Shown here piece by piece: positions 1-7,221 of a stretch of 45,590 bases of DNA. Numbering within the stretch: position 1 is the first letter of the stretch; each line of letters begins with the position of its first letter. The notes below the pieces were generated by a model. That model was not told where the DNA came from, searched no databases, and worked only from the letters and a program-made list of their open reading frames with translations. The stretch is from Robiginitomaculum sp. (GTDB lineage Bacteria; Pseudomonadota; Alphaproteobacteria; Caulobacterales; Maricaulaceae): assembly GCA_021776635.1 (NCBI GenBank), contig JAJFFN010000014.1, forward strand, positions 1 through 45,590, in the 5' to 3' direction. The position numbers and the translations under genes are program-made.

Positions 1-1
1 G

Positions 2-205
2 CGTGAACCTATCGGTTACATGGGTCGCGTACGTTTTGGTTTTTGGCACGTGCATATATTGCCGGATTGGCCAGGCAAATTGACGTCGAATATCAAAACT
101 CAAATAACCCGCGCCGGCGGGGCATATCCGCCTGCGCGCAACTTCACATTGCTTGAAGAGAACAAAAAATATGTTATGCTCACGTATAGTAATGAAGAGG
201 GGTAA
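2..205 (+). CDS. 3' end of an unidentified protein (partial)
   Basis: An open frame enters from the left edge and ends with TAA at 203-205, two bases before the next ATG. The visible 67 residues include a basic aromatic stretch (GRVRFGFWHVH) and end in LTYSNEEG. I recognise no family. Codon choice resembles the neighbouring genes, and the close spacing to the collar gene would fit an operon, but a plausible promoter for that gene lies inside this frame. It could be a chance open frame; only the left flank would show whether it is the tail of a longer gene. Confidence 0.35.
   Translation, partial: REPIGYMGRVRFGFWHVHILPDWPGKLTSNIKTQITRAGGAYPPARNFTLLEENKKYVMLTYSNEEG
153..180 (+). promoter_or_regulatory. 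Candidate sigma-70-type promoter for the collar-domain gene
   Basis: TTGAAG at 153-158 and TATGCT at 175-180 are separated by 16 bp and lie just upstream of the GAGGGG ribosome binding site at about 195-200. Each hexamer matches the consensus imperfectly. It overlaps the partial frame 2-205, so only one of the two calls may be right. Confidence 0.3.
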
Positions 206-207
206 TC

Positions 208-687
208 ATGAAAAATAAAATATTATGGACATCTGTAGCCTGTTTGGGTTTGGGGATGTTGCCTGCGGTTTCTGCTCAGGCGGGCAATGACCCGTTTATT
301 GGCGAAATCACGATGACGGGCGCGACTTTTTGTCCGCGCGGGACAGCCAATCTAGACGGTCAATTGTTGTCTATTGCGAACAACACAGCCTTGTTTTCTT
401 TGCTGGGAACAACTTATGGCGGGGATGGGCGCACATCATTTGGGCTTCCTGATATGCGTGGGCGTTCACCTATACATACCGGTCGTGGCCCAGGCCTAAC
501 CGCAATTAGTCAAGGTGCGCGCGGGGGCACTGAAACGTCGAAATTGAAATCAGTTGGACAGTCTGCTAGCAAAAATGCCAGCGGTGCAAATGTAGCCAGT
601 GCGGACCAGCCTGTTGCTAATCGTGATCCATATTTGGCTATCCGCTATTGTATTGCAACGCAAGGGACTTACCCGTCGCGCAGTTAG
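208..687 (+). CDS. Secreted phage-tail-collar domain protein (microcystin-dependent protein family)
   Basis: A 159-residue protein with a signal peptide (hydrophobic stretch about 5-20, likely cleavage after AQA at 25). The mature part begins with PFIGEITMTG and carries FSLLGTTYGGDGRTSF and LPDMRGR at about 63-86, the hallmark of the phage tail collar fold found in MdpB-like proteins. The end, PYLAIRYC then ATQGTYPSR, is also typical of that family. The segment between the two signatures is short and lacks the usual NHTH-like histidines. Two cysteines (42 and 148) may form a disulphide. The start is set by GAGGGG eight bases upstream. No phage genes are nearby, so this is probably a cell-surface or periplasmic protein; its function is unknown. 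Confidence 0.8.
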   Translation: MKNKILWTSVACLGLGMLPAVSAQAGNDPFIGEITMTGATFCPRGTANLDGQLLSIANNTALFSLLGTTYGGDGRTSFGLPDMRGRSPIHTGRGPGLTAISQGARGGTETSKLKSVGQSASKNASGANVASADQPVANRDPYLAIRYCIATQGTYPSRS

Positions 688-707
688 GCGTATCATTATC
701 CGCCTAA
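684..707. terminator. Possible bidirectional hairpin between convergent genes
   Basis: TTAGGCG (684-690) and CGCCTAA (701-707) form a 7-bp stem with a 10-base loop. The structure spans the stop codons of the collar gene and of the convergent TonB-like lipoprotein gene. There is no T-run on either side, so intrinsic termination is only a possibility. Confidence 0.35.
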
Positions 708-1100
708 ACTAACAGCACCCAATTGGTATCTTATCAAAACGCGGCAATTGTCCAAAGGTGCTTGCGGGGGTTGGAACAGCCATTTTTTTGCGGCCTTTTT
801 AGAGGCGTTTACAAACATGCCGTCCGGGAGTGCGCGCTCACTGCGAACATTTTGGGTCTGTCCGCTCGCGTCAATATCAAGACGGAGTATGACCCAACCT
901 TGGCGGCCTGTGCGGAAGGCTCTGCGCGGATATTTAGGGAGCTGTAAATTAATAGCAGCCAATTTCTCGCCGCCTATGCAATCATCAGGATTGGCAAAAC
1001 CTTTAACCCATGGATCAGAAGGGTATTCGGATTTTGGGTAAAAAGGTTTGCTAGAACACGCCGTAAGCAGGAGTAAGGAGAAACATATAATACGAATCAT
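696..1100 (-). CDS. Lipoprotein with a TonB C-terminal-like domain
   Basis: A 134-residue protein with a lipoprotein signal (LLTAC, cysteine 15 lipidated) followed by about 30 linker residues and a TonB C-terminal fold: YPRRAFRTGRQGWVILRLDI, an ASG turn, then KKWLFQPP near 107-114. It has no N-terminal transmembrane anchor of the ExbB-contacting type and no proline-rich spacer, so it is unlikely to be an energising TonB; this domain also occurs in periplasmic proteins of other roles. Its ATG overlaps the HPr stop (ATGA at 1097-1100), implying translational coupling and the same operon. The link to phosphotransferase signalling is inference. Confidence 0.75.
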   Translation of the reverse strand: MIRIICFSLLLLTACSSKPFYPKSEYPSDPWVKGFANPDDCIGGEKLAAINLQLPKYPRRAFRTGRQGWVILRLDIDASGQTQNVRSERALPDGMFVNASKKAAKKWLFQPPQAPLDNCRVLIRYQLGAVSLGG

Positions 1101-1411
1101 TCTGTTTCCCCGAACCTGTCCTCAACCAAAGTGCCGAGAGCCTTGATGGCTGCTTCGGCGTCGGGTCCTTGGGCGGCGATAGAAATATCTTCACCGCACG
1201 CTGCGCCAAGCAAAAGCAACTCCATAATACTGTCACCAACAACTGTTTCTTGGCAAATATCATTACAGGATGTGACTTCAATTTTTGCGTCGAATTTTTG
1301 CGCCAGTGTCGCAAATTTAGCTGAGGCTCGGGCGTGTAAGCCGCGCTTGTTGCGCAAGGTCACCCGCACACTTTTAAGAGGGATAGCTTCATGAATTTCG
1401 CAGTTGTTCAT
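1097..1411 (-). CDS. ptsH: Phosphocarrier protein HPr (PTSNtr-type)
   Basis: A 104-residue HPr. The phosphorylated histidine lies in RGLHARASAKF (His26 from the chosen start) and the regulatory-serine region in GDSIMELLLLGA (Ser61). It carries phosphate from Enzyme I to EIIA proteins; in alphaproteobacteria the system is regulatory rather than sugar-transporting. An upstream in-frame start would add about 31 basic residues absent from HPr proteins, so the ATG at 1411, seven bases after the EIIA stop, is preferred. The gene has about ten extra residues before the usual start of the fold. No Enzyme I or HPr kinase gene is in the window although the serine is kept. Confidence 0.9.
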   Translation of the reverse strand: MNNCEIHEAIPLKSVRVTLRNKRGLHARASAKFATLAQKFDAKIEVTSCNDICQETVVGDSIMELLLLGAACGEDISIAAQGPDAEAAIKALGTLVEDRFGETE

Positions 1412-1418
1412 GATAATA

Positions 1419-1829
1419 TCATTCGTCGATTTCACCGGCAATGACTTCGGACGCAATCGCAATATAATGTCGCCCAGCCTTTTTGGCAGCTTGCGCGGCC
1501 TCACCTAAAGACAAGCTTACACGGGCTTCGGATAATTTAATCAACATGGGCAGGTTCACCCCGGCTACAACTTCGACATTTTCGCGTTCAAGTAATGATA
1601 TCGCCAGATTGGATGGGGTTCCACCGAACATATCGGTGAGCAACATAACGCCGCCGCCTGTATCTGCCTTTATGACGGCATCATGTACCGCCTGTTGCGC
1701 AAGTTCAAGATCATCATCGGCATCCATGCAAACCGTGACCAATTGGTCAAGCGGGCCAACCACATGTTCTGTGGCTAATCTCAGTTCGTCCGCCAAGCGT
1801 CCGTGGGTAACAATTACAAGTCCAATCAA
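1419..1829 (-). CDS. PTS EIIA component, mannose/fructose family
   Basis: A 136-residue EIIA-Man domain. The phosphoacceptor histidine is in IGLVIVTHGRLADEL (His9) and the conserved loop DMFGGTPSN is present. It accepts phosphate from HPr, and as a stand-alone EIIA in this gene order it is likely a signalling protein. Two starts compete: GTG at 1841 gives four extra residues, while TTG at 1829 gives the family's usual MIGLV start and has GAGG six bases upstream. I chose TTG. It follows chvG by about 93 bases and precedes ptsH by 7 bases. In most alphaproteobacteria hprK sits between chvG and this gene; here there is no room for it. Confidence 0.88.
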   Translation of the reverse strand: MIGLVIVTHGRLADELRLATEHVVGPLDQLVTVCMDADDDLELAQQAVHDAVIKADTGGGVMLLTDMFGGTPSNLAISLLERENVEVVAGVNLPMLIKLSEARVSLSLGEAAQAAKKAGRHYIAIASEVIAGEIDE

Positions 1830-1922
1830 AATGTGCCTCACATATTATAAACACACTTAAACAAATTCGAAGGGTAATGAAAAGCGTTAATTGCGGTTAG
1901 AGCATCTTGCGATAAGTTAGAG

Positions 1923-1951
1923 TCACTTTGAGCGCCCGAGTTTGTCTTGTG
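1923..1951 (+). repeat. Copy A of a dispersed 29-bp repeat, at the 3' end of chvG
   Basis: The 29 bases here match 45363-45391 at 25 positions, in the same orientation, including an uninterrupted 16-base run starting TCACTTTGAGCG. A TAGAGCA heptamer lies exactly 18 bases before both copies. In copy A the complement encodes the last residues and stop of ChvG (GRSK). Function unknown; two copies may be chance plus constraint, or a genome-wide element. Confidence 0.45.
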
Positions 1952-3614
1952 TGACATTTTGTATTGGCAAGGACAGCGTAAAGCGGGCGCCAGATACGGC
2001 ACCCGAACTATCCACGCGGTTGGTAGCAAGTATAGTCCCGCCGTGAGCGGTCATGATCTGGCGACAAATAGCAAGGCCGAGACCAGAATGATCGCCAAAT
2101 GCGGCTCCTTTTGGGCGCTGTGTATAGAAGCGTTGAAAAATCATTTCCAAATCGTCTTTGGGAATTCCAGGGCCATCATCATCTATATTGACATTTACAG
2201 TTGCGCCGTTCTCGTTGTCTATTTGCGCATAAGATAACCTCACACTTGCGATTTTATCATTGGGTGAAAAGGTCAATGCGTTGTCGATTAAGTTTCGCAA
2301 AACTTGGCCTAATGAGTTTTCAAGCGCATGTATAATGATAGGGTTAATATCGTTTTTGCTGGTCTTTAAGACCACATCCACAGTCACTTCCCGCCTGGTT
2401 TGCGTGTAAAAATCAGTAATATCGGAGAGGAATTTATGCAGAACCATGGGTGATAAATTTTCTTTAGCAAGCGCTGCATCCATTCGCGAAGCTTTGGAAA
2501 TATCAGAAATGAGCCTATCCATACGCGCAACATCTTGTTCAATGATATCGATAAGTTTGTTGCGCCGCTCTTTGGTTTTTGAACCACGTAAAGTTTCACT
2601 GGCCGAGCGCAATGACGTCAACGGATTTTTTATTTCGTGGGCGACGTCGGCAGCAAATTTGGCAATGTCGTCAATGCGGGTGTAAAGACCCTCTGTCATT
2701 TCGCGCAAGATAATAGACAGATCACCAATTTCGTCGCGGCGGCCCGATAAATCTGGTATGATGTCCCGTTTGTCAGATGAGCGAACAACCTGTTCCGCCG
2801 CTCTTGCGAGACGTCTAATTGGTAGAGCAATAAACAAGGTCAGAGACAATGCGGACAGGATAGAAGCCATAATGGCAATTAATATTATAGGTGTAAGGCC
2901 TTGGCGTTGGGACGCCAATATAGTGCCAACATCGTGGGTTTCAAACACGAGAACACCTTGAATATCTTCGACGCGTTTAACGGGTATGGCTACGGCGACA
3001 ATGAGTTTTTTGCCCTCATATTGTTCGCCAGATACGGTGTTGCCCAGCAAAGCGGATTTTATGTCGCTTTGCAAAAAGCGTTGTTTTTCTTCGCGGTTTT
3101 TACGAAATACGCGCCAGTTATTGACCCAAGCATCGCTCCATGATTGTAGTCGAACCCACCAAGGTTCTTTGCGCTCAATTGCTTCTAGGTAGTTTACAAC
3201 TGGGTCCAATTGTCCAACCTCTACACTGTTGTCTAGTCTGTTGCTGTCCGCGACCAAGGACGCATTTCGGTCGTAAAGGCGTATACGGGCTTTGTCAGGG
3301 ACATCAATGCGGGCAATGATTTTGCGCGCTTGGATTTCGTCGAGCATAGGAGTAACGCCCAGACCAGTTGCTTGATCGCCGATTAAATTGGCAATGAGAC
3401 GTGATTGAGAGTTTAAGTTGTCAATCTTCGCATTAATCAAACCGCGTGAAAACTGGTTTAAAGTCAATGCACCAACAATTAAAATGATAAGCCCCAACAA
3501 ATTTGCCAGAAATATCATGCGGGCCAATGTCGAAAACATAATAAAACGTCGAACACCGTGCACACGTCTCCGCTTACGGGAGAATTGTAATTTTGGTATA
3601 TGGGCTTTAGCCAT
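1923..3614 (-). CDS. chvG: Sensor histidine kinase ChvG (ExoS-like)
   Basis: A 563-residue membrane histidine kinase. Transmembrane segments at about 30-52 and 241-264 flank a periplasmic sensor of about 190 residues; a HAMP region follows, then the dimerisation helix with phosphorylated histidine in DVAHEIKNPL (His326), the N box NLIDNA (441-446), DDDGPGI (478-484) and HSGLGLAI (509-516). It phosphorylates ChvI. In rhizobia and relatives this pair responds to acid or envelope stress and controls surface polysaccharides, motility and metabolism. It lies 38 bases after chvI, with a hairpin between them. The start is supported by an AGAGGA motif before the ATG. Its last codons overlap a dispersed repeat. 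Confidence 0.92.
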   Translation of the reverse strand: MAKAHIPKLQFSRKRRRVHGVRRFIMFSTLARMIFLANLLGLIILIVGALTLNQFSRGLINAKIDNLNSQSRLIANLIGDQATGLGVTPMLDEIQARKIIARIDVPDKARIRLYDRNASLVADSNRLDNSVEVGQLDPVVNYLEAIERKEPWWVRLQSWSDAWVNNWRVFRKNREEKQRFLQSDIKSALLGNTVSGEQYEGKKLIVAVAIPVKRVEDIQGVLVFETHDVGTILASQRQGLTPIILIAIMASILSALSLTLFIALPIRRLARAAEQVVRSSDKRDIIPDLSGRRDEIGDLSIILREMTEGLYTRIDDIAKFAADVAHEIKNPLTSLRSASETLRGSKTKERRNKLIDIIEQDVARMDRLISDISKASRMDAALAKENLSPMVLHKFLSDITDFYTQTRREVTVDVVLKTSKNDINPIIIHALENSLGQVLRNLIDNALTFSPNDKIASVRLSYAQIDNENGATVNVNIDDDGPGIPKDDLEMIFQRFYTQRPKGAAFGDHSGLGLAICRQIMTAHGGTILATNRVDSSGAVSGARFTLSLPIQNVTQDKLGRSK

Positions 3615-3625
3615 GCGCGTCCTCT

Positions 3626-3649
3626 TTCGTCTGCCCTATAGCAGACGAA
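3626..3649 (-). promoter_or_regulatory. Intercistronic hairpin between chvI and chvG
   Basis: TTCGTCTGC (3626-3634) and GCAGACGAA (3641-3649) pair perfectly over 9 bp around a six-base loop. In the leftward transcript the hairpin starts just after the chvI stop and ends immediately before the AGAGGA ribosome site of chvG. It could protect the upstream message, adjust the ChvI:ChvG ratio or partly mask the ribosome site. No U-run follows. Confidence 0.6.
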
Positions 3650-3652
3650 TAT

Positions 3653-4357
3653 TTACGCTTCCTTATATTTATATCCAATTCCGTACAAAGTCTCGATGCC
3701 GTCAAAATCCTTATCGGATTTGCGAAACTTTTTACGCAGGCGTTTTATGTGACTGTCAATCGTGCGGTCATCAACATAGACTTGATCATCATAGGCAATA
3801 TCCATTAAATTATCCCGGCTTTTAACAAAACCTGGACGTTTGGCTAGGGCATGTAAAATGAGAAACTCGGTCACGGTTAAACGAACGGGCTCACCTTTCC
3901 ATGAACACGCATGACGATTTGAATCGAGTAAAAGTTGGCCTCTGCGAATAACCGTATCATCGCCGTCTTGTGGTGCGGGGGTATCTGTATTGCTTGGTTT
4001 GGCGCGGCGTAATACGGCTTTGATGCGTTCACCCAAAAGCCTTTGTGAAAACGGTTTGGTGATGTAATCATCCGCACCCATATTTAAGCCAAGTGCTTCA
4101 TCAAACTCATCATCTTTTGATGTGAGAAAAATAACCGGCATATTGGAAGTTTGGCGCAATCGGCGCAGTAATTCTATGCCGTCCATACGCGGCATTTTTA
4201 TATCAAAAACGGCAATATCGACGGGGTTTTTGCTGAGAGCTTCCAACGCGGATGCCCCGTCGTGATAACATTTTACCTCATGACCTGCATCTTCTAAAAA
4301 CATAGATACTGAAGTTAAGATATTTTCGTCGTCATCTACTAATGCTATATTTGCCAT
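3653..4357 (-). CDS. chvI: Response regulator ChvI (OmpR family)
   Basis: A 234-residue regulator. The receiver domain has the acidic pocket VDDDEN (8-11), the phosphorylated Asp52 in [11 protein letters not shown], Thr79 and Lys101 (YITKPF). The C-terminal winged helix contains [20 protein letters not shown] and a [20 protein letters not shown] recognition segment highly characteristic of ChvI. An in-frame TTG four codons upstream exists, but the ATG at 4357 has GGGAG five bases before it. It is the first gene of the chvI-chvG-EIIA-ptsH-lipoprotein operon. ChvI binds DNA in the cytoplasm and sets the output of ChvG sensing. Confidence 0.93.
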   Translation of the reverse strand: MANIALVDDDENILTSVSMFLEDAGHEVKCYHDGASALEALSKNPVDIAVFDIKMPRMDGIELLRRLRQTSNMPVIFLTSKDDEFDEALGLNMGADDYITKPFSQRLLGERIKAVLRRAKPSNTDTPAPQDGDDTVIRRGQLLLDSNRHACSWKGEPVRLTVTEFLILHALAKRPGFVKSRDNLMDIAYDDQVYVDDRTIDSHIKRLRKKFRKSDKDFDGIETLYGIGYKYKEA

Positions 4358-4591
4358 AAGGACTCCCAATTATTCTTGGCCAAATTTTTAGACACAAGTT
4401 ACGTTTTGTGAAGTGTAACGGCAACGTAGAGCCGCTACAAGTTCACTTTAAAACGCCAATTGTGGCACGTATATGACAAAAAACAAAGTTTTGACAATAT
4501 CTATGCACAATCCCAACAGTATAAACTTGTTTTTTGGCTTGGTGTCAGGACGAGGTTGGTTATAAAGGCATTTTGTTGGAGCAAGATATTT

Positions 4592-5143
4592 ATGGCCAAG
4601 AGCAAAACAAAACCAAAGCAAGCAGGGAAGTCGCGCTTTCTCACTATCTCAAAAGCTGCCAATGCTTACGGCGAGCGAAGCTTTGATAATTATGCGCAAA
4701 TACGTTCTGTGGCAGAACAGTTACAAGCTGGCTTATGTCAGTATCTTGACCATAAGCGCAAATGTGTATTTTTGGTGCCACCCCAAGGGCCGTTTTTGGA
4801 ACAAAATTACGGCTCTGCTGCGTTTTCTGTATCGGGCAAAGGGTTTTTACCGCTTGAGCCAATAAGTTTTGGTCTCGGCATTCGGGTCAGCGAATCTGGT
4901 GATTTTTTGCGTATTGTATTACAGTGCCGCAAAGAGGGTGCACGCATTGATGTTCAGGTTGAAAATAATAAAACCTATGAGCTGGACTTACCGCTTGTGG
5001 AAAAAGAATTAACAATCGTAATGGAGGGTTTGTATCAACACATCTTGCATTGGTTTACAGACCGTGTTGAACGCTATGACCACGGCAATTACGGCACAAG
5101 CGATATCGGATTTGATATATTGCGCATTGATACAGATAATTAA
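4592..5143 (+). CDS. Conserved-looking hypothetical protein
   Basis: A 183-residue cytoplasmic-looking protein with no signal peptide or membrane segment. The first 15 residues are lysine-rich (MAKSKTKPKQAGKSR); the rest is mixed alpha/beta with a PPQGPF segment, a glycine-rich stretch (SFGLGIRVSESGDF) and an aromatic tail. I do not recognise the family. A longer frame begins at 4460, but the ATG at 4592 has GGAG ten bases before it and gives a more natural N-terminus. It ends six bases before the antiporter gene, so the two are probably cotranscribed. Confidence 0.65.
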   Translation: MAKSKTKPKQAGKSRFLTISKAANAYGERSFDNYAQIRSVAEQLQAGLCQYLDHKRKCVFLVPPQGPFLEQNYGSAAFSVSGKGFLPLEPISFGLGIRVSESGDFLRIVLQCRKEGARIDVQVENNKTYELDLPLVEKELTIVMEGLYQHILHWFTDRVERYDHGNYGTSDIGFDILRIDTDN

Positions 5144-5149
5144 AGACAC

Positions 5150-7117
5150 ATGTCTGAAACTGTTCATACTGTCACTGCATTGCTACCGTTTAAAATTGCT
5201 TTAATCGGTGTGCTTGGGATAGGCGCACAATGGCTTGCCTGGCGTTTGCAGCGTCCTGCCATTGTCTTGATGGCCATAGCTGGTTTGATTTTTGGCCCAT
5301 TAATGGCTTGGGTTTTTTCTTTATCAATTGTTCAAAACACGGATATCCTACACAACATTGTTAATGCAGTTATGCTCAATCCTGCGCAAGATTTTGGTTC
5401 AGTATACAGACCAATGGTCGGGATTGCCGTTGCTATCATTTTGTTTGAAGGCGGTCTGAACTTGCGTTTTACAGACTTGCGTGATGCGACCCACGCAGTG
5501 AGCCGTATGGTGCTGGTTGCTGCCCCAATTGCAGCAGTATTAGGGGCATGTGCTGCCCATTATATTTTACATTTACCGTGGGATATATCGGCTATGATAG
5601 GGGGTCTGTTTGTTGTGACAGGACCGACGGTTATTTTGCCTTTACTGCGCCAGGCCCATTTACCAGGCAGACCTGCGGCTGTGCTGAAATGGGAAGGTAT
5701 TATCAATGACCCACTTGGCGCGTTGTTCGCTGTGGCTGGTTATGAATTTATCCGTTTTACGGCCATGGGAGAAAGCACGCAATTTGCCATTACGTTACTT
5801 ATTTTTGCGGCCGCTGTTGGTGCCGTCTTTGGTGTGGTTTCAGGTTGGTCATTAGCATGGGCGTTTAGGCGTGGCCATGTACCGGAATATCTCAAAGCAC
5901 CGGTCGTCCTTATTTGGGTTTTGTTCATTTATGTAATGGCCAATGAAGTTGCTGAAGAAACAGGGTTGGTGGCCGTAACGGCAATGGGTGTGGCTATGGC
6001 CAACACCAAATTTGCTGCCATGCAGGAAATGCGTCGATTTAAAGAGAATATTGCCGTATTGTTAGTCTCGGGCGTATTTGTGGTTTTAACCGCAACTTTG
6101 ACATTGGACGTATTGAGAAGCTTTGATTTGCGCGTTCTTAGCTTCGTATTGGTCATGATGTTTATAGTGCGCCCCGTTGCCGTTTTTGTGTCTACAATTT
6201 GGACAGGGCTCAATTGGCGCGAAACCTTGCTGGTTGCTTGGATTGCACCGCGCGGAATAGTTGCTGTTGCGGTCGCAGGTTTGTTTGCAACAGAGCTGCA
6301 ATTAATTGGCCGCGAAGACGGTGCGATTTTTGTGCCGCTCGCATTTGCATTGGTCTTTGCAACAGTTATTAGTTCCGGTTTTACCATTACACCCCTATCG
6401 AAATGGCTAGGCTTGGCAAAGGACAAGAAGGAAGGCGTAATGATTGTTGGTGCTAATCCGTGGTCACTTGGCCTTGCCAAAGCCCTCAAAGATATGGAAA
6501 TTCCTGTACTGGTTGCTGATACAAATTGGCGGCGTTTACGCGGCGCAAGGTTGGAAGGTTTGGCGGTGTTTTACGGCGAGGTCTTATCTGAAATTGCTGA
6601 TCATAGACTAGACCACACGGCCTTTGGCCATCTAATTGCAGCGGGCCCTAATGATGCCTATAACTCGCTCGTTTGCGTTGAATTTGCGCCCGAGCTTGGC
6701 CGCCACCGCGTCTTTCAAGTTTCAGGACAAGAGACGGATGAAGCCGAGGCTGGCGGTATTACCTATACGGCTCGGGGGCGAACATTGTCGACACATGGCC
6801 GTACATTTGACGTTTTGACGCGGGATTGGTGGTCGGGTTGGCGTTTTCGTTCGACCACGTTAAGCGAAGAATACACCCTTGATGATTTCTTGGAAGAGCG
6901 CGGTGAAGACATTGATATCTTGCTTGCGAAGCGCCCTGACGGCAGTTTGGATTTTCTTCAGCCTAACAGAAAGTCCAAATCCGAAAATTCCACAATTCTC
7001 AGTTTTGGTGCCGTGTTGAACAAAACGCCCGAGCGCGGCGAAGGGGCCACAACAAATGCCCCACTAACCAGTGATGGTTCAATGCCACTCGTGACCAAAG
7101 GCGAACTGCCAAGCTAA
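5150..7117 (+). CDS. Cation:proton antiporter (CPA family) with C-terminal nucleotide-binding-like domain
   Basis: A 655-residue inner-membrane protein. The first 425 residues form about a dozen hydrophobic helices with CPA1 signatures: FEGGLNL (99-105), VTGPTVILPLLR (157-168) and EGIINDPLGA with the paired Asn186-Asp187 of electroneutral exchangers. From about 428 a soluble Rossmann-like region begins (VMIVGANPWSLGLAKAL) resembling a TrkA-N/RCK domain, then a charged tail. It probably exchanges Na+ or K+ for protons and may be gated by a bound nucleotide. The ATG follows the preceding gene by six bases. Substrate ion is not decidable from sequence. Confidence 0.85.
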   Translation: MSETVHTVTALLPFKIALIGVLGIGAQWLAWRLQRPAIVLMAIAGLIFGPLMAWVFSLSIVQNTDILHNIVNAVMLNPAQDFGSVYRPMVGIAVAIILFEGGLNLRFTDLRDATHAVSRMVLVAAPIAAVLGACAAHYILHLPWDISAMIGGLFVVTGPTVILPLLRQAHLPGRPAAVLKWEGIINDPLGALFAVAGYEFIRFTAMGESTQFAITLLIFAAAVGAVFGVVSGWSLAWAFRRGHVPEYLKAPVVLIWVLFIYVMANEVAEETGLVAVTAMGVAMANTKFAAMQEMRRFKENIAVLLVSGVFVVLTATLTLDVLRSFDLRVLSFVLVMMFIVRPVAVFVSTIWTGLNWRETLLVAWIAPRGIVAVAVAGLFATELQLIGREDGAIFVPLAFALVFATVISSGFTITPLSKWLGLAKDKKEGVMIVGANPWSLGLAKALKDMEIPVLVADTNWRRLRGARLEGLAVFYGEVLSEIADHRLDHTAFGHLIAAGPNDAYNSLVCVEFAPELGRHRVFQVSGQETDEAEAGGITYTARGRTLSTHGRTFDVLTRDWWSGWRFRSTTLSEEYTLDDFLEERGEDIDILLAKRPDGSLDFLQPNRKSKSENSTILSFGAVLNKTPERGEGATTNAPLTSDGSMPLVTKGELPS

Positions 7118-7160
7118 GCCCTGACCTCTGCGCATTTTTGTCTATGAACAAACAGTTGGT

Positions 7161-7175
7161 TTAACGTTGGTTTAA
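7161..7175 (+). promoter_or_regulatory. CtrA-type binding site (TTAA-N7-TTAA)
   Basis: TTAA at 7161-7164 and TTAA at 7172-7175 are seven bases apart and each is followed by C, a full match to the CtrA motif of alphaproteobacteria. It lies within a tandem duplication of the 11-mer GTTGGTTTAAC (7155-7176) and 46 bases before the penicillin-binding protein start. CtrA control of this cell-wall gene is inferred. Confidence 0.6.
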
Positions 7176-7221
7176 CGCCTGCAAGGCATGGTGTGCAGAT
7201 TGTTATTTATGGACATTAGGC

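Noticed and set aside
1838..2029. Possible short hprK remnant between chvG and EIIA
   Set aside because: The frame overlaps the chvG end, has no Walker A motif or HprK signature and starts within chvG.
4491..4525. TTGACA and TATAAA before the gene at 4592 as a promoter
   Set aside because: The hexamers are good but 23 bp apart, too far for a standard sigma-70 promoter.
5929..6489. 186-codon minus-strand frame inside the antiporter gene
   Set aside because: Composition rich in Thr, Asn and Ala is the mirror of membrane-helix codons; the plus-strand antiporter explains the sequence.
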